Shown: positions 34,033 to 43,393, numbered from the stretch's first letter. The stretch is DNA of 64,000 nt from Streptomyces sp. A1136 (GCF_004795055.1 NZ_SSBJ01000020.1:62001-126000), one strand, 5' to 3'. Translations and numbers: made by a program. Notes: a model not told the origin generated them from the sequence alone.

Positions 34033-34620
34033 GCGCTGTCCGGCCGGAGCCTCCGGGGTCGGCGTCCGAGGGGCCCGGGACCGGGGGCCCGGGGGTTGGA
34101 AGGTCGTGGCCCCGTGGCGAGGGGCGGCGGCGTTTGGGGGTCGGGACCCGGGGGTCGGGGGTCGCGGCCCCCGGGGCGGGGGTGGCGCCCGGGGTGCTGT
34201 CCGGCCGGAGCCCCCCCCGGGGTCGGGCGCCGGGGGGTGGGGTCGGAGATCCAAGGGGCGTGGCCTCGTGGCGGGGGTCGGGACCCGGGGGTCGGGGGTC
34301 GCGGCCCCAGGGCGGGGGTGGCGCCCCATGGTGCTTGCCCGGACGGAGCCCCCGGGGTCGGCGTCCGAGGGGCCGGGGGGTCGTGCTCCCGTGGCGGGGG
34401 TCGGGGTGGCGCCCATGATGCTTGCCCGGACGGAGCCCCCGGGGCCGGGCGTCCGGGGTGCTGTCCGGCCGGAGCAGCCGGGGTCGGGCGCCCGAGGGTA
34501 GGGGCGGGGACCCAGGGGTCGTGGTCCCGTCGCCGGGGCGGGGGTGGCGCTCGTGGTGCTTGTCCGGACGGAGCCCCCGGGGTCGGCGTCCGCGGGGGCC
34601 GGGGTGGGGGGCCCTCGGCA
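34033..34620. repeat. G-rich degenerate tandem repeat cluster
   Basis: Six degenerate units recognisable by an anchor like GTGCTGTCCGGCCGGAGC or GTGCTTGCCCGGACGGAG, starting near 34034, 34194, 34331, 34418, 34458 and 34556. Unit length varies from about 40 to 160 bases because internal blocks (GGGGTCGGCGTCCGAGGGG, GGGGGTCGGGACCCGGGGG) are lost or repeated. The plus strand is strongly G-rich with many G-quadruplex-type runs. No frame gives a plausible protein. Confidence 0.65.
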
Positions 34621-34799
34621 GCGGCCCCCGCAGTGCCGCACGCGCGCTTTCCCGATGCGGTCCGCGGAGGCCCCGGCTCACCTGGACGGGGGCGCTGGGC
34701 GCGCCGATCCGGCTTGGCGGCGGCCTTGCGGCTGCCCGAAGGGCGCGCCGCTTCGGCTCGGCGCTCCGCTCCCGCAGCCCGGGACTCGGACTCCCCCTG

Positions 34800-34966
34800 G
34801 GTCCTGTCTTCAAAGTAGCGCCGTTGAGGCCGGGCCAAGGGCGTCCGGGGCCGTGCATCGCAAGGCGGAGGGGCGCCCGTGTACTGGACGTAATCGGGCG
34901 CTCCGCCAACGCGGCGAGCTGCGGCACCGGGCAGCCCGGGCCAGGAGGCACTTTGGCGACAGGGCC
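34800..34966. mobile_element. MITE-like 167-bp element with imperfect terminal inverted repeats
   Basis: The left end GGTCCTGTCTTCAAAGTAGC and the reverse complement of the right end, GGCCCTGTCGCCAAAGTGCC, match at 15 of 20 positions. Inside is a strong stem, GGCGGAG..GCGCCC against GGGCGCTCCGCC, around GTGTACTGGACGTAATC. No coding capacity. The composition is less GC-rich than its surroundings. I recall similar sequences scattered through Streptomyces genomes, but cannot verify this here. A hairpin (GGCCTGGG, 11 bases, CCCAGGCC; 34963-34989) abuts its right end. Confidence 0.55.
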
Positions 34967-34989
34967 TGGGCATCACGGCGACCCAGGCC

Positions 34990-35670
34990 CAACCGGTCGC
35001 ACGTACGGCCTTCCCCCGGGCCACTCGCCGGCCTTGGCCCCGGTAGGACCGGGAGCCAGAGGCTCGCCGTCAGCGCCGCACGGCACCCTGGTCTGCAGCG
35101 GTCCCTACCCGGTAGCTGCCAGGCAGGGCCCCTGGGCCGAGCGGCTTCCCCGCCCGCAAGCCCCGCCCGAGCCGGCCGCACCGCGAGCCATCACCGGGCG
35201 CCGCACGCGACGCGTACTCGCCCGTGTCGTGTGGTCCCGCTCCCGGCGCGGTGCCAAGGCGCCGGCCCCCCCAGGGCTTGGGGGGCACCGCTCCGGATCG
35301 ACGCCCGCGCCCCGCACCCCGCGCTCAGGCCCCGCACCCCGCGCCCCGCGCTCAGGCCCCGCGTACGCGATCACGGCGACCCCGGTCTCTCCCGGTCGCG
35401 CCCGCAGCCGGCGCCGACCCTTGGCGCCGGCAGGGCCCGGGAGCCGCATGTCCCGACGCCTCCGCCACCGAGCCCCGGGCGGCGAGGCCAACGCCCAGCC
35501 CCCGCCGACGAAGGGGGCCCCGGCGGCCTCGCCCGCCCCGGTCGACAACGGCCCCACCCGGGTCGCGGCCGGGCCGCCACCGCGCGAAGACCGGCACCCC
35601 AGAACGCAGTTCGACGTGATTCGTGCCCGAGGGGATCCGGAAAGGTGAACATTGCTCTACTCTCTCGCGC
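34990..35670. other. Gene-free stretch before the beta-helix operon
   Basis: About 680 bases without a believable gene: frames are open only because stop codons are rare at this GC content. A short tandem of GCGCTCAGGCCCCGCACCCC-like units lies at about 35315-35360. The last 60 bases are less GC-rich (35600-35670) and probably hold the promoter of the following operon; TACTCT stands 7 bases before its ATG, so the transcript could be leaderless. Confidence 0.45.
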
Positions 35671-37818
35671 ATGTCGTGGACCCGCAGGATTCCTGCCGTG
35701 CCGGCGATGCTCCCCGCCGCCCTCCTCGCTCTCCTGTCCCTCCTCGTCGCCGCGCCCACCGCCGCCGCGCACGAGGAGCGCCCCGTCACCCTCCCCGACG
35801 GAACCGGCTCCGTACCCCGCTACCGCGCCGCCGAGCCCGACCTGCTGGTCTGCAAGACCGACCGCCCGGACTTCGAGCGCCGGATATCCGCCTTCCCCGA
35901 AGACCTCAGGCAGCGCAACCTCGCCCTGTACGAGCGCTGCGAGAAGAGCGGCTACCGCCACCTCCAAGACGCCGTCGACGCCGTGGACCGGCCCGGGATG
36001 AACATCGCGATCCTGCCCGGCCTGTACGAGGAGGAGCCCTCGCTCCCCAAGCCCACAGGGGAGTGCGCCCACCTCAAGGCCCCGAACTCCGCGCTGGGCT
36101 ACCAGATCCTGTCGTACGAGCAGCAGGAGCAGTGCCGCCACAACCAGAACCTGGTCGCCATCCTCGGCAAGACGGACCTCCAGATCGAGGGCACCGGCGC
36201 CTCCCGACTGGACGTGGTCATCGACGCCAAGTACCAAAAGCTCAACGCCATCCGTGCGGACAAGTCCAACGGCGTCTACTTCCGCAACTTCACCGCCCAG
36301 CGGACCACCTTCAACTCGCTCTACGTGCTCGCCGGCGACGGCTTCGTCATCGACGACGTACTGACCCGTTGGAACGACGAATACGGCTTCCTGACCTTCG
36401 CCAGCGACCACGGCCTCTACAAGAACTGCGAGTCGTACGGGAACGGGGACTCCGGCATCTATCCCGGCAGCGCCTCCAACATCAACGACCGCCGCGGTTA
36501 CGACGTCCCGCGCTACTCCATCGAGATCACCGGCTGTCACAGCCACCACAACATGGTCGGCTACTCCGGCACCGCCGGAGACTCGGTCTGGGTGCACGAC
36601 AACGACTTCGACCAGAACATGGGCGGCGCCTCGATGGACAGCGCCTTCCCCGGCCACCCCGGTCTACCGCAAAACCACGCCAAGTTCGAGCGGAACCTGA
36701 TCCACGACAACAACGCGGACTACTACCCGAACGTCGCGAACGGCACCTGCGCCAAGCCGCCCATCGAGCGCGGCTACGAACAGGGCGTGGTCTGCCCCCA
36801 GATCTCCATGCCACCGGGCACGGGCATCATCACCGCGGGCGGGAACTGGAACCTGTACGAGAACAACTGGGTGTACGGACAGCGGCGCGCGGGTTTCTTC
36901 CTCAGCGCCGTGCCCGCGTTCATCCGCGGTGAGGAGGCGTGGTCGAAGCAGGCGGACACCTCCCACCACAACCGCTACGCCGGCAACGTCCTCGGCAAGG
37001 ACAAGTCGGGTGCCTCCCGCCCCAACGGCATGGACGTGTGGTGGGACGGCCAGGGCAGTGGCAACTGCTGGCAGGCCGGGCCGGACGGCTCGACCCCCGG
37101 CACCCTGCCCGAGTGCGGAGACCGCCGCGGCTCCGTCTCCGGCGGCTCCGCGCGCCTGGCCGGCGAACCGGTCAAGCTGGTCCAGCTACTCGTCTGCGCC
37201 GACTACAACGTCCAAGCGCGCAAACTCCCCGCAGGGTGCGACTGGTACGGCTCCCGCGGCCTGGAGCGGGTGGAGACCCAGATCGCACTCGCCGTCGCCG
37301 CCGTGTTGCTGCTGGTCGGAGGCGTGTTGTGGTGGCGCCGCCTTCGCCGCTCGCGGCTCGGGACAGCCGCTTCGCTGCTGGGCGTGGCCGGGCTGGTGTT
37401 GGATGTCGCCGGCTCCACCACGACGCTCGACCCGACCTTCGTCCCCGCCCTCGCCCTTCTGCTCCTGGGACTCTGGTGGTCGGGAGTCGGCCTGGCGCTG
37501 CGACCGACCCGGCCCTGGTTCGCCCGGTTGACCCTGCTGCTGGGCGTGCTCACCCTGCTCGACGCGTTCGACAAGGCCGTACTGATGATCCCCTGGATCC
37601 CCCTCGGTCCCGCCTGGATACGAGGCCTCGTGGCGGTGCTCTGGGTCCTGTGGGCGGTCGTCGCCTCCGCCCGACCGGGCGCCACCCCGGGCCGCCCCGC
37701 CGGCCCCGGCGGCGACCCGGATGGCGACCGCGTCCCCGTCCCGGCGGGCCCCGAGCCGACCCTGAGCACCGCCGCCACCCCGGACTCACCGGCCACCACG
37801 ACCGGAGGCCCCCAGTGA
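35671..37818 (+). CDS. Secreted right-handed beta-helix protein with C-terminal membrane region
   Basis: 715 residues. Signal peptide (LLALLSLLVAAPTAAA) followed by a large extracytoplasmic domain with pectate-lyase/NosD-like beta-helix coils (SNGVYFRNFTAQRTTFNSLY, GDGFVIDDVLTRWNDEYGF, CHSHHNMVGYSGTAGDSVWV) and many Cys and His. After residue 545 come about four to five hydrophobic helices (IALAVAAVLLLVGGVLWW, FVPALALLLLGLWWSGVGL, LLLGVLTLLDAFDKAVLMI) and a Pro/Thr-rich tail. It overlaps the next gene by GTGA. No polysaccharide-lyase catalytic triad is obvious. Function unknown; it is the first gene of a three-gene coupled unit. Confidence 0.8.
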   Translation: MSWTRRIPAVPAMLPAALLALLSLLVAAPTAAAHEERPVTLPDGTGSVPRYRAAEPDLLVCKTDRPDFERRISAFPEDLRQRNLALYERCEKSGYRHLQDAVDAVDRPGMNIAILPGLYEEEPSLPKPTGECAHLKAPNSALGYQILSYEQQEQCRHNQNLVAILGKTDLQIEGTGASRLDVVIDAKYQKLNAIRADKSNGVYFRNFTAQRTTFNSLYVLAGDGFVIDDVLTRWNDEYGFLTFASDHGLYKNCESYGNGDSGIYPGSASNINDRRGYDVPRYSIEITGCHSHHNMVGYSGTAGDSVWVHDNDFDQNMGGASMDSAFPGHPGLPQNHAKFERNLIHDNNADYYPNVANGTCAKPPIERGYEQGVVCPQISMPPGTGIITAGGNWNLYENNWVYGQRRAGFFLSAVPAFIRGEEAWSKQADTSHHNRYAGNVLGKDKSGASRPNGMDVWWDGQGSGNCWQAGPDGSTPGTLPECGDRRGSVSGGSARLAGEPVKLVQLLVCADYNVQARKLPAGCDWYGSRGLERVETQIALAVAAVLLLVGGVLWWRRLRRSRLGTAASLLGVAGLVLDVAGSTTTLDPTFVPALALLLLGLWWSGVGLALRPTRPWFARLTLLLGVLTLLDAFDKAVLMIPWIPLGPAWIRGLVAVLWVLWAVVASARPGATPGRPAGPGGDPDGDRVPVPAGPEPTLSTAATPDSPATTTGGPQ

Positions 37819-38828
37819 CCGACCGACCCGCCGACCACCCTGGCCCCTCCGCTGCCGACCGCGTCACCTGCGACGTCTGCACCCCGCTTCCCCACCCCGC
37901 CCCCGCCCCCTTCTCCCACGCCGCCCCCTTCTCCCACCCCGTCGCACTCGCCCACCCCGCGCCCTTCCTCCGCCACCGGCCGCGCACGCCCCGCCGGATC
38001 GCCCACACCGCCCGGAACGCGGCCCTGGTCGCGCTCCTCCTCCTGCTCGCGGGCGGCGCGGCGGCCGGCTGCGGGGGCCGGGCCACCACCCACCACAAGC
38101 CGGGTACGAGCCACGAGCAGGCTTCCGGCAACGTCGGCACCCTGCTGCCCGCCCAGGACGGCGCCGGCCACCACCTCCGGGAAGTCGCGGCCGAGGGCGC
38201 ACCTCAGGTGCGCCTCACGGCGCGCCCCGACTCGGAGGACGGCTGGAACCTCCAACTGACCGTGTCGAACTTCCGCTTCACCCCAGACAGCACCGGCGGC
38301 GCCGCCCTCCCCGGCGCCGGCCACGCCCACCTGGAGCTCGACGGCCGCGATCTGGCCAGGGTGTACGGCCCCTGGTTCCACCTGCCCGCGACCCAGGTGC
38401 CCGAAGGCGCGCACACCCTCACCGTCCGCCTGTACGCCGACGACCACACCGCCTGGGCCGTCGCCGGCAAGGCGGTGGAGGCGTCCGTCCCGCTGACCGG
38501 CGGCGCCTCCGGCGAAGCCGGCCACACCCATGCCGCCCCCACCTCGCCACCGACCACCCAGGAGGCGGACCGGACCGTCACCCTCACCGTCCGGGCCGGC
38601 AAGGTCACCCCGCCCCCGGGCCGGATCGAGGTGACGCACGGCGAACGCGTGGCCCTTCGGGTCACCAGCGACCGCGCGGACACCCTGCACGTCCACGGCT
38701 ACGACAAGGAACTCGCCCTGCCCGCAGGTCAGGAGGTCACGCTTATTTTGACGGCCGACCGCACCGGTCTGTTCGAGGTCGAGACCCACGAGTCGGGACT
38801 CGTCCTGACCCAGCTCCTCGTCCGATGA
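37815..38828 (+). CDS. Lipoprotein with cupredoxin-like C-terminal domain
   Basis: 337 residues from the GTG in the GTGA overlap. After an unusual 65-residue Pro/His-rich cytoplasmic leader comes a membrane/lipobox segment (LVALLLLLAGGAAAGCGG). A first beta domain follows (NLQLTVSNFRFTPDSTGGAA, GHAHLELDGRDLARVYGPWF), then a second that is cupredoxin-like (VTPPPGRIEVTHGERVALRV, TLHVHGYDKELALPAGQ). HVHGYDKE and THESGL hold candidate metal-binding His, though the standard blue-copper Cys is missing. It ends in ATGA with the membrane gene. Probably an exported copper-related protein (inference). Confidence 0.75.
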   Translation: MTDRPADHPGPSAADRVTCDVCTPLPHPAPAPFSHAAPFSHPVALAHPAPFLRHRPRTPRRIAHTARNAALVALLLLLAGGAAAGCGGRATTHHKPGTSHEQASGNVGTLLPAQDGAGHHLREVAAEGAPQVRLTARPDSEDGWNLQLTVSNFRFTPDSTGGAALPGAGHAHLELDGRDLARVYGPWFHLPATQVPEGAHTLTVRLYADDHTAWAVAGKAVEASVPLTGGASGEAGHTHAAPTSPPTTQEADRTVTLTVRAGKVTPPPGRIEVTHGERVALRVTSDRADTLHVHGYDKELALPAGQEVTLILTADRTGLFEVETHESGLVLTQLLVR

Positions 38829-40189
38829 CCCCACCGCGACCGCTCCTGGTACCCACCCTGTGCGCGGGAGGTGACTGCGGTGGCCGGAACGTGGTCCCGC
38901 ACCCGGCCGATCCGGCCGTCACCTTCCTCGCGCACGGGATCGGGTCCCAGCACGACCTGCCCATATCTCCCTTCTATGCCTTCGCGGGTGCCTTCGCCGC
39001 GCTGTTCGTCTCCTTCCTCGCCCTCGGCCTGCTCTGGTCCACCTCCCGTTTCCGCGGCGACCGCTCCGGACTCGCCCTGCCTGCCGGGCTCCAGCGGGTG
39101 GCCGACGCGCCGGCCACCCGCACCACCCTGCGCGGACTCGGCCTCGCCGCAGCCCTCGCCGTACTCCTCCACCTCCTCCTCGGTCCCGACGATCCGGCCC
39201 GAAACCCCGCTCCCGGCGCCGTCTACGTCCTCCTCTGGGTCGGACTTGTCCCCGCCTCCCTCCTCTTCGGTCCCGTCTGGCGCCTCCTCAACCCCCTGCG
39301 CACCCTGCACCGGCTGCTCGTCCGGGCCCTGCCCCGCCCCGGCCGGCCGCTCCCGCACGGGCTCGGCCAATGGCCCGCCGCGGTCGGGCTGTTCGGCTTC
39401 ACCTGGCTTGAGCTCGTCTCGCCTGATCCCGCTTCAACCACCACCCTCCTGTTTGCCCTCGGCGGCTACACCGCCCTCCAACTCGCCCTCGCCGCCCGCT
39501 TCGGCGAGGACTGGTTCGCCGACGGAGACGCCTTCGAGGCGTACTCCGCCCTCTTGGCCCGCCTCTCCCCGTTCGGCCGCCGTGACGACGGCCGCCTCGT
39601 CCTGCGCAACCCCTTCCACGGACTCGACGCGACGCCCGAGCGGCCCGGACTCGTCGCCACCGTCTGTGTCCTGCTCGGCTCGACCGCCTACGACGGGTTC
39701 TCCGACAACCCCTCCTGGATCAACGCGATACAGACCTCCCCTCTCGGCCGAACCCTCGCGGCCACCCTCGGACTCCTCGGTTCCATCGCCCTCGTCGCCA
39801 CCCTCTACTGCCTGTGCGCGGCGGCCACCCGCCTCGTCAGCGGCCCGCACCCCGGCCCGCTGACCGCCTTCGCGCACTCACTCGTGCCGATATCGCTCGG
39901 CTATCTCACCGCCCACTACCTCTCCCTCCTCGTCACCGAAGGACCACGCACAGTAAGCATGGCACTGGGCACTGACAACGCCCCGGAACCCTTGTCCCCA
40001 CTGGGTCCCGGGGCCCTCGCCGCCCTTCAGGTCGTCGCGGTGGTCACGGGCCACGTCCTCGGAGTCGTCGCGGCCCACGACCGCTCCGTACGCCTCTTCC
40101 CGCCGGCGAAGGCCGTCGCCGGACAACTGCCGCTGCTCGCGCTGATGATCACGTACACCATCGGCGGCCTCAGCCTCCTGCTGAACTGA
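38825..40189 (+). CDS. Polytopic membrane protein of the beta-helix/cupredoxin operon
   Basis: 454 residues with about ten membrane helices. It opens with a short hydrophilic segment and AHGIGSQHDLPISPFYAF, then FAALFVSFLALGLLW. Conserved-looking soluble loops are WRLLNPLRTLHRL, GEDWFADGDAFEAY and LVLRNPFHGLD. The N-terminal motif reminds me of a membrane family that automatic pipelines label fenitrothion hydrolase; I treat that label as unreliable. ATGA overlap with the lipoprotein gene implies an equimolar complex at the membrane (inference). Confidence 0.75.
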   Translation: MTPPRPLLVPTLCAGGDCGGRNVVPHPADPAVTFLAHGIGSQHDLPISPFYAFAGAFAALFVSFLALGLLWSTSRFRGDRSGLALPAGLQRVADAPATRTTLRGLGLAAALAVLLHLLLGPDDPARNPAPGAVYVLLWVGLVPASLLFGPVWRLLNPLRTLHRLLVRALPRPGRPLPHGLGQWPAAVGLFGFTWLELVSPDPASTTTLLFALGGYTALQLALAARFGEDWFADGDAFEAYSALLARLSPFGRRDDGRLVLRNPFHGLDATPERPGLVATVCVLLGSTAYDGFSDNPSWINAIQTSPLGRTLAATLGLLGSIALVATLYCLCAAATRLVSGPHPGPLTAFAHSLVPISLGYLTAHYLSLLVTEGPRTVSMALGTDNAPEPLSPLGPGALAALQVVAVVTGHVLGVVAAHDRSVRLFPPAKAVAGQLPLLALMITYTIGGLSLLLN

Positions 40190-40221
40190 GACCGCCGCCC
40201 CCGGCACCCGCCAGGAGCGGC

Positions 40222-40845
40222 ATGATGGACCCCGTGCCCCCCGCCCAGCCCATGCGCCGGACCCCGATCCAGCAGCGCAGCGCCGACCGCCTCGCCCGCA
40301 TCCTCGACGCCTGCGCGGAACTGCTCGACGAGACCGGGTACGAAGACCTCAGCACCCGCGCCGTGGCCCAGCGCGCCGGAGTGCCCATCGGATCGGTCTA
40401 CCGCTTCTTCGGGAACAAGCGGGCGATGGCCATCGCCCTTGCGCACCGCAACCTGGACCGTTACGCCGAGGGCATCCAAGAGCGGCTCGCCGCGCTCCCG
40501 GGCACCCACTGGCAGCCCGTCGTGGACGCGGTGCTGGACGAGTACCTGGCCATGAAGCGCAGCGTTCCCGGCTTCGCCCTCGTGGACTTCGGCGTGCCCG
40601 CCCCGCCCCCCGAGGGACCGGCGGCCGACCCGAACCACCTGGTGGCCGTCCGGCTCACCGAACTGCTCTCGCGCCACCTCGGGCTCGTTCCCGACGTCAC
40701 CCTGGAGCGGGCGGTCCTGGTCGCGGTCGAAGCCACCGACGCGCTCATCCAACTCGCGTTCCGGACCGACCCCGCGGGAGACCCCGGCATCGTCGCGGAA
40801 ACCCGGGCCATGATGCGGGCGTACCTCGCCAGGGTGCTGGACTGA
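40222..40845 (+). CDS. TetR family transcriptional regulator
   Basis: 207 residues. The HTH is RLARILDACAELLDETGYEDL..RAVAQRAGVPIGSVYRFFGNK and the C-terminal ligand domain is of ordinary length. It sits 32 bases after the membrane gene in the same direction, with its own ribosome site (AGGAG), and may be co-transcribed with it. It could also control the molybdopterin oxidoreductase gene 180 bases downstream. ATGATG start; first ATG taken. Confidence 0.88.
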   Translation: MMDPVPPAQPMRRTPIQQRSADRLARILDACAELLDETGYEDLSTRAVAQRAGVPIGSVYRFFGNKRAMAIALAHRNLDRYAEGIQERLAALPGTHWQPVVDAVLDEYLAMKRSVPGFALVDFGVPAPPPEGPAADPNHLVAVRLTELLSRHLGLVPDVTLERAVLVAVEATDALIQLAFRTDPAGDPGIVAETRAMMRAYLARVLD

Positions 40846-40958
40846 TCCGCGTCGCCGAAGCCCCGGGCCCGTCGCCGGCCGAAGCCCCGGCCCGTCGTCG
40901 GCCGTGGGCGCCGGCAGCCTGCGGGAACCGAATAGGTTGCTTACCCCTCCCCAACCTC

Positions 40959-40974
40959 CCTACCGGTCGGTATG
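40959..40974. promoter_or_regulatory. TetR-type operator before the molybdopterin oxidoreductase gene
   Basis: Read on the minus strand CATACCGACCGGTAGG, with TACCG/CGGTA arms around two bases. It matches the site at 56156-56171 in 13 of 16 positions and the site at 61817-61836 closely, suggesting related TetR proteins or one shared regulator. Confidence 0.5.
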
Positions 40975-41025
40975 CTCGGTGCGCCGTCGGCCCGCCGCCG
41001 CGGCCTGCCGCCCTCTGGAGGGTCC

Positions 41026-43320
41026 ATGCCCCGCACCGCCCTGCGCATCTGCCCCCTGTGCGAAGCCACTTGCGGCCTCACCCTCACCATCGAGGGCACC
41101 ACCGTCACCGGCGCTCGGGGCGACCGCGACGACGTGTTCAGCCGCGGCTTCATCTGCCCCAAGGGCGCCTCCTTCGGCGCCCTCGACGCCGACCCCGACC
41201 GCCTGCGCACCCCCCTCGTCCGCCGTGACGGCGTCCTTCGGGAAGCCACGTGGGAAGAGGCCTACGACGCCATCGCCGCCGCCGTGCCCGCCCTGGTCCG
41301 GGAGCACGGAGCCCAGGCCGTCGGCGTGGTCCTCGGCAACCCCAACGTCCACACCATGGCCGGCGCGCTCTACCCCCCGCTGCTCCTCAAGGCGCTCGGC
41401 ACCCGCAACCTCTTCACCGCCAGCACCTTGGACCAGATGCCCAAGCACGTCTCCAGCGGGCTGCTCTTCGGCGACCCCTTCGCCATCCCGGTCCCCGACC
41501 TGGAACGCACCGATTTCCTCCTCCTGCTCGGCGCCAACCCCGTCGAGTCCAATGGCTCCCTGTGCACCGCTCCGGACTTCCCCGGGCTGCTCAAAGCGCT
41601 GCGCGCACGCGGCGGCAAGCTGGTCGTCGTCGATCCGCGCCGTACGCGCACCGCCCGGCTCGCCGACCGGCACCTCGCCCCGCGCCCCGGCAGCGACGCC
41701 CTGTTGCTGGCCGCGCTCGCGCACACCCTGCTCGCCGAGGGGCTCGCGGTCCCCGGACCGCTCGCGGAACACACCGAAGGACTCGGGGAACTCGGCACCG
41801 CGCTCGCGAGTTTCACTCCTGAGGCCGTCGCCCCCGCCTGCGACCTCCCGGCCACCGAGATCCGTGCCCTCGCCCGCGAACTCGCGGCCGCGCCCACCGC
41901 CGCCGTGTACGGGCGGATCGGCAGCTGCACCGTGGAGTACGGCACCCTCGCCAGCTGGCTGGTCGACGTACTGAACATCCTCACCGGCAACCTCGACCGC
42001 CCGGGCGGAGCCCTCTTCCCGCTCCCGGCCGCCGGCCCGCGGCCCCGGCCCGCGGGTCCCGGCAAGGGGTTCGCCATGGGCCGGTGGCACAGCCGGGTCA
42101 GCGGCCACCCCGAGGTCAAGAGCGAACTGCCCACCGCCGCGCTGGCCGAGGAGATCGAGACGCCGGGGGAGGGACGCATCCGGGCGCTGATCGCCATCGC
42201 CGCCAATCCGGTGCTGTCCGCCCCCGACGGCCGCCGCCTCGACGGTGCCCTGGCCGGTCTCGACTTCATGGTCAGCGTCGACCCATACCTCAACGAGACC
42301 TCCCGCCACGCCCATGTCGTCCTCCCCCCGCCGCCACCCAGTCAGAGCGCGCACCACGACTTCGCCTTCAACGGCTTCGCCATCCGCAACCAAGTGCGTT
42401 ACACCCGGCCGGCCGTGCCCCTCGAAGCCGACCGGCTCGACGAGTGCGAGATCCACGCCCGTCTCGTCCTCGCCGTCTCCGGCATGCACGGCGCCGCCGC
42501 GCCGTCCGCCGTCGACGAAACGGCCATCCAGGCCACCCTCCGCAAGGAGACCGCCGACCCGCACTCGCCCCTGCACGGCGAGGACCCGGCGCGTCTCGCC
42601 GGCCTGCTCACCGGCGAAACCGGCCCCGAGCGGCGGCTCGATCTGATGCTCCGGCTAGGGCCGTACGGTGACCGGTTCGGCAGCGAGCCGCACGCCGAAG
42701 CCGCCGCCGAAGTGCGTCCGGGCGCGTCCGGACGCGGGACCGATGGCGCACCCGAGGGCGGCCTCGGCCTGGAGCGGGTACTCGCCCACCCGCACGGCAT
42801 CGACCTGGGCCCGATGCGCCCCCGGCTCCCGAGCGTGCTCAGGACCCGCAGCGGCAGGATCGAGCTGCTGCCGGACCCGATCGCGGCCGAGCTGCCCAGG
42901 CTGCGCGCGGCGCTCGCCGAACGCCCCGCCGCCCTCGTGCTCGTGGGCCGCCGCCATCTGCGGTCCAACAACAGCTGGTTGCACAACGTCCCGGCCTTGG
43001 TCGGAGGTTCCAACCGCTGCACCCTCCAGGTCCACCCCCATGACGCGGACCGGCTCGGGCTCACCGACGGCGGCCGCGCCCGGATCACCGCCGACGGCGG
43101 CGCCCTGGACGTCCCGGTGGAGATCACCGACAGCGTCCGCAGCGGAGTGGTGAGCCTCCCGCACGGCTGGGGACACGACCGGGCCGGGTCCAGACTGTCG
43201 GTCGCCGCCGCCGACCCGGGAGTCAACGTGAACCAACTGCTGGACGGCACCCGGCTGGACCCGCTGTCGGGCACCGCCGTCCTCAACGGGTTCCCCGTCG
43301 AGCTGACACCCCTGCCCTGA
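41026..43320 (+). CDS. Molybdopterin-dependent oxidoreductase (4Fe-4S, FdhF/BisC type)
   Basis: 764 residues. N-terminal 4Fe-4S ligands Cys9, Cys12, Cys16 and Cys44 (CPLCEATCG.., FICPKG). Bis-MGD cofactor motifs: LLLLGANPVESNGSL, VVVDPRRTRTA, GNLDRPGGALFP, and the C-terminal domain with VGRRHLRSNNSWLHN and LTDGGRARI. Full length for the family; no signal peptide, so cytoplasmic. The residue that would ligate Mo is uncertain (DQMPKHVSSG, near residue 140-150). Substrate not predictable; formate or an organic substrate are possible. GGAGG 4 bases before the ATG. Confidence 0.88.
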   Translation: MPRTALRICPLCEATCGLTLTIEGTTVTGARGDRDDVFSRGFICPKGASFGALDADPDRLRTPLVRRDGVLREATWEEAYDAIAAAVPALVREHGAQAVGVVLGNPNVHTMAGALYPPLLLKALGTRNLFTASTLDQMPKHVSSGLLFGDPFAIPVPDLERTDFLLLLGANPVESNGSLCTAPDFPGLLKALRARGGKLVVVDPRRTRTARLADRHLAPRPGSDALLLAALAHTLLAEGLAVPGPLAEHTEGLGELGTALASFTPEAVAPACDLPATEIRALARELAAAPTAAVYGRIGSCTVEYGTLASWLVDVLNILTGNLDRPGGALFPLPAAGPRPRPAGPGKGFAMGRWHSRVSGHPEVKSELPTAALAEEIETPGEGRIRALIAIAANPVLSAPDGRRLDGALAGLDFMVSVDPYLNETSRHAHVVLPPPPPSQSAHHDFAFNGFAIRNQVRYTRPAVPLEADRLDECEIHARLVLAVSGMHGAAAPSAVDETAIQATLRKETADPHSPLHGEDPARLAGLLTGETGPERRLDLMLRLGPYGDRFGSEPHAEAAAEVRPGASGRGTDGAPEGGLGLERVLAHPHGIDLGPMRPRLPSVLRTRSGRIELLPDPIAAELPRLRAALAERPAALVLVGRRHLRSNNSWLHNVPALVGGSNRCTLQVHPHDADRLGLTDGGRARITADGGALDVPVEITDSVRSGVVSLPHGWGHDRAGSRLSVAAADPGVNVNQLLDGTRLDPLSGTAVLNGFPVELTPLP

Positions 43321-43393
43321 GCTGGGGTTTTGCTCGTATTGCTCACGCCCGCACGTCTTGTTGGCGCGAGGAGGAGACGCCTACGTTCCCTGC

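Noticed and set aside
33884..34951. Pro-rich repeat 'protein' in the tandem-repeat region
   Set aside because: All frames give similar low-complexity peptides; no ribosome site, and unit lengths are not multiples of three.
32523..35024. N-terminally extended hmgA frame through the G-rich repeats and the MITE-like element
   Set aside because: The extension is Pro/Arg repeat translation; homogentisate dioxygenases start at the ATG at 33854.
38825..40189. Specific 'fenitrothion hydrolase' assignment
   Set aside because: Only a remembered label of automatic annotation; no hydrolase active site is recognisable.
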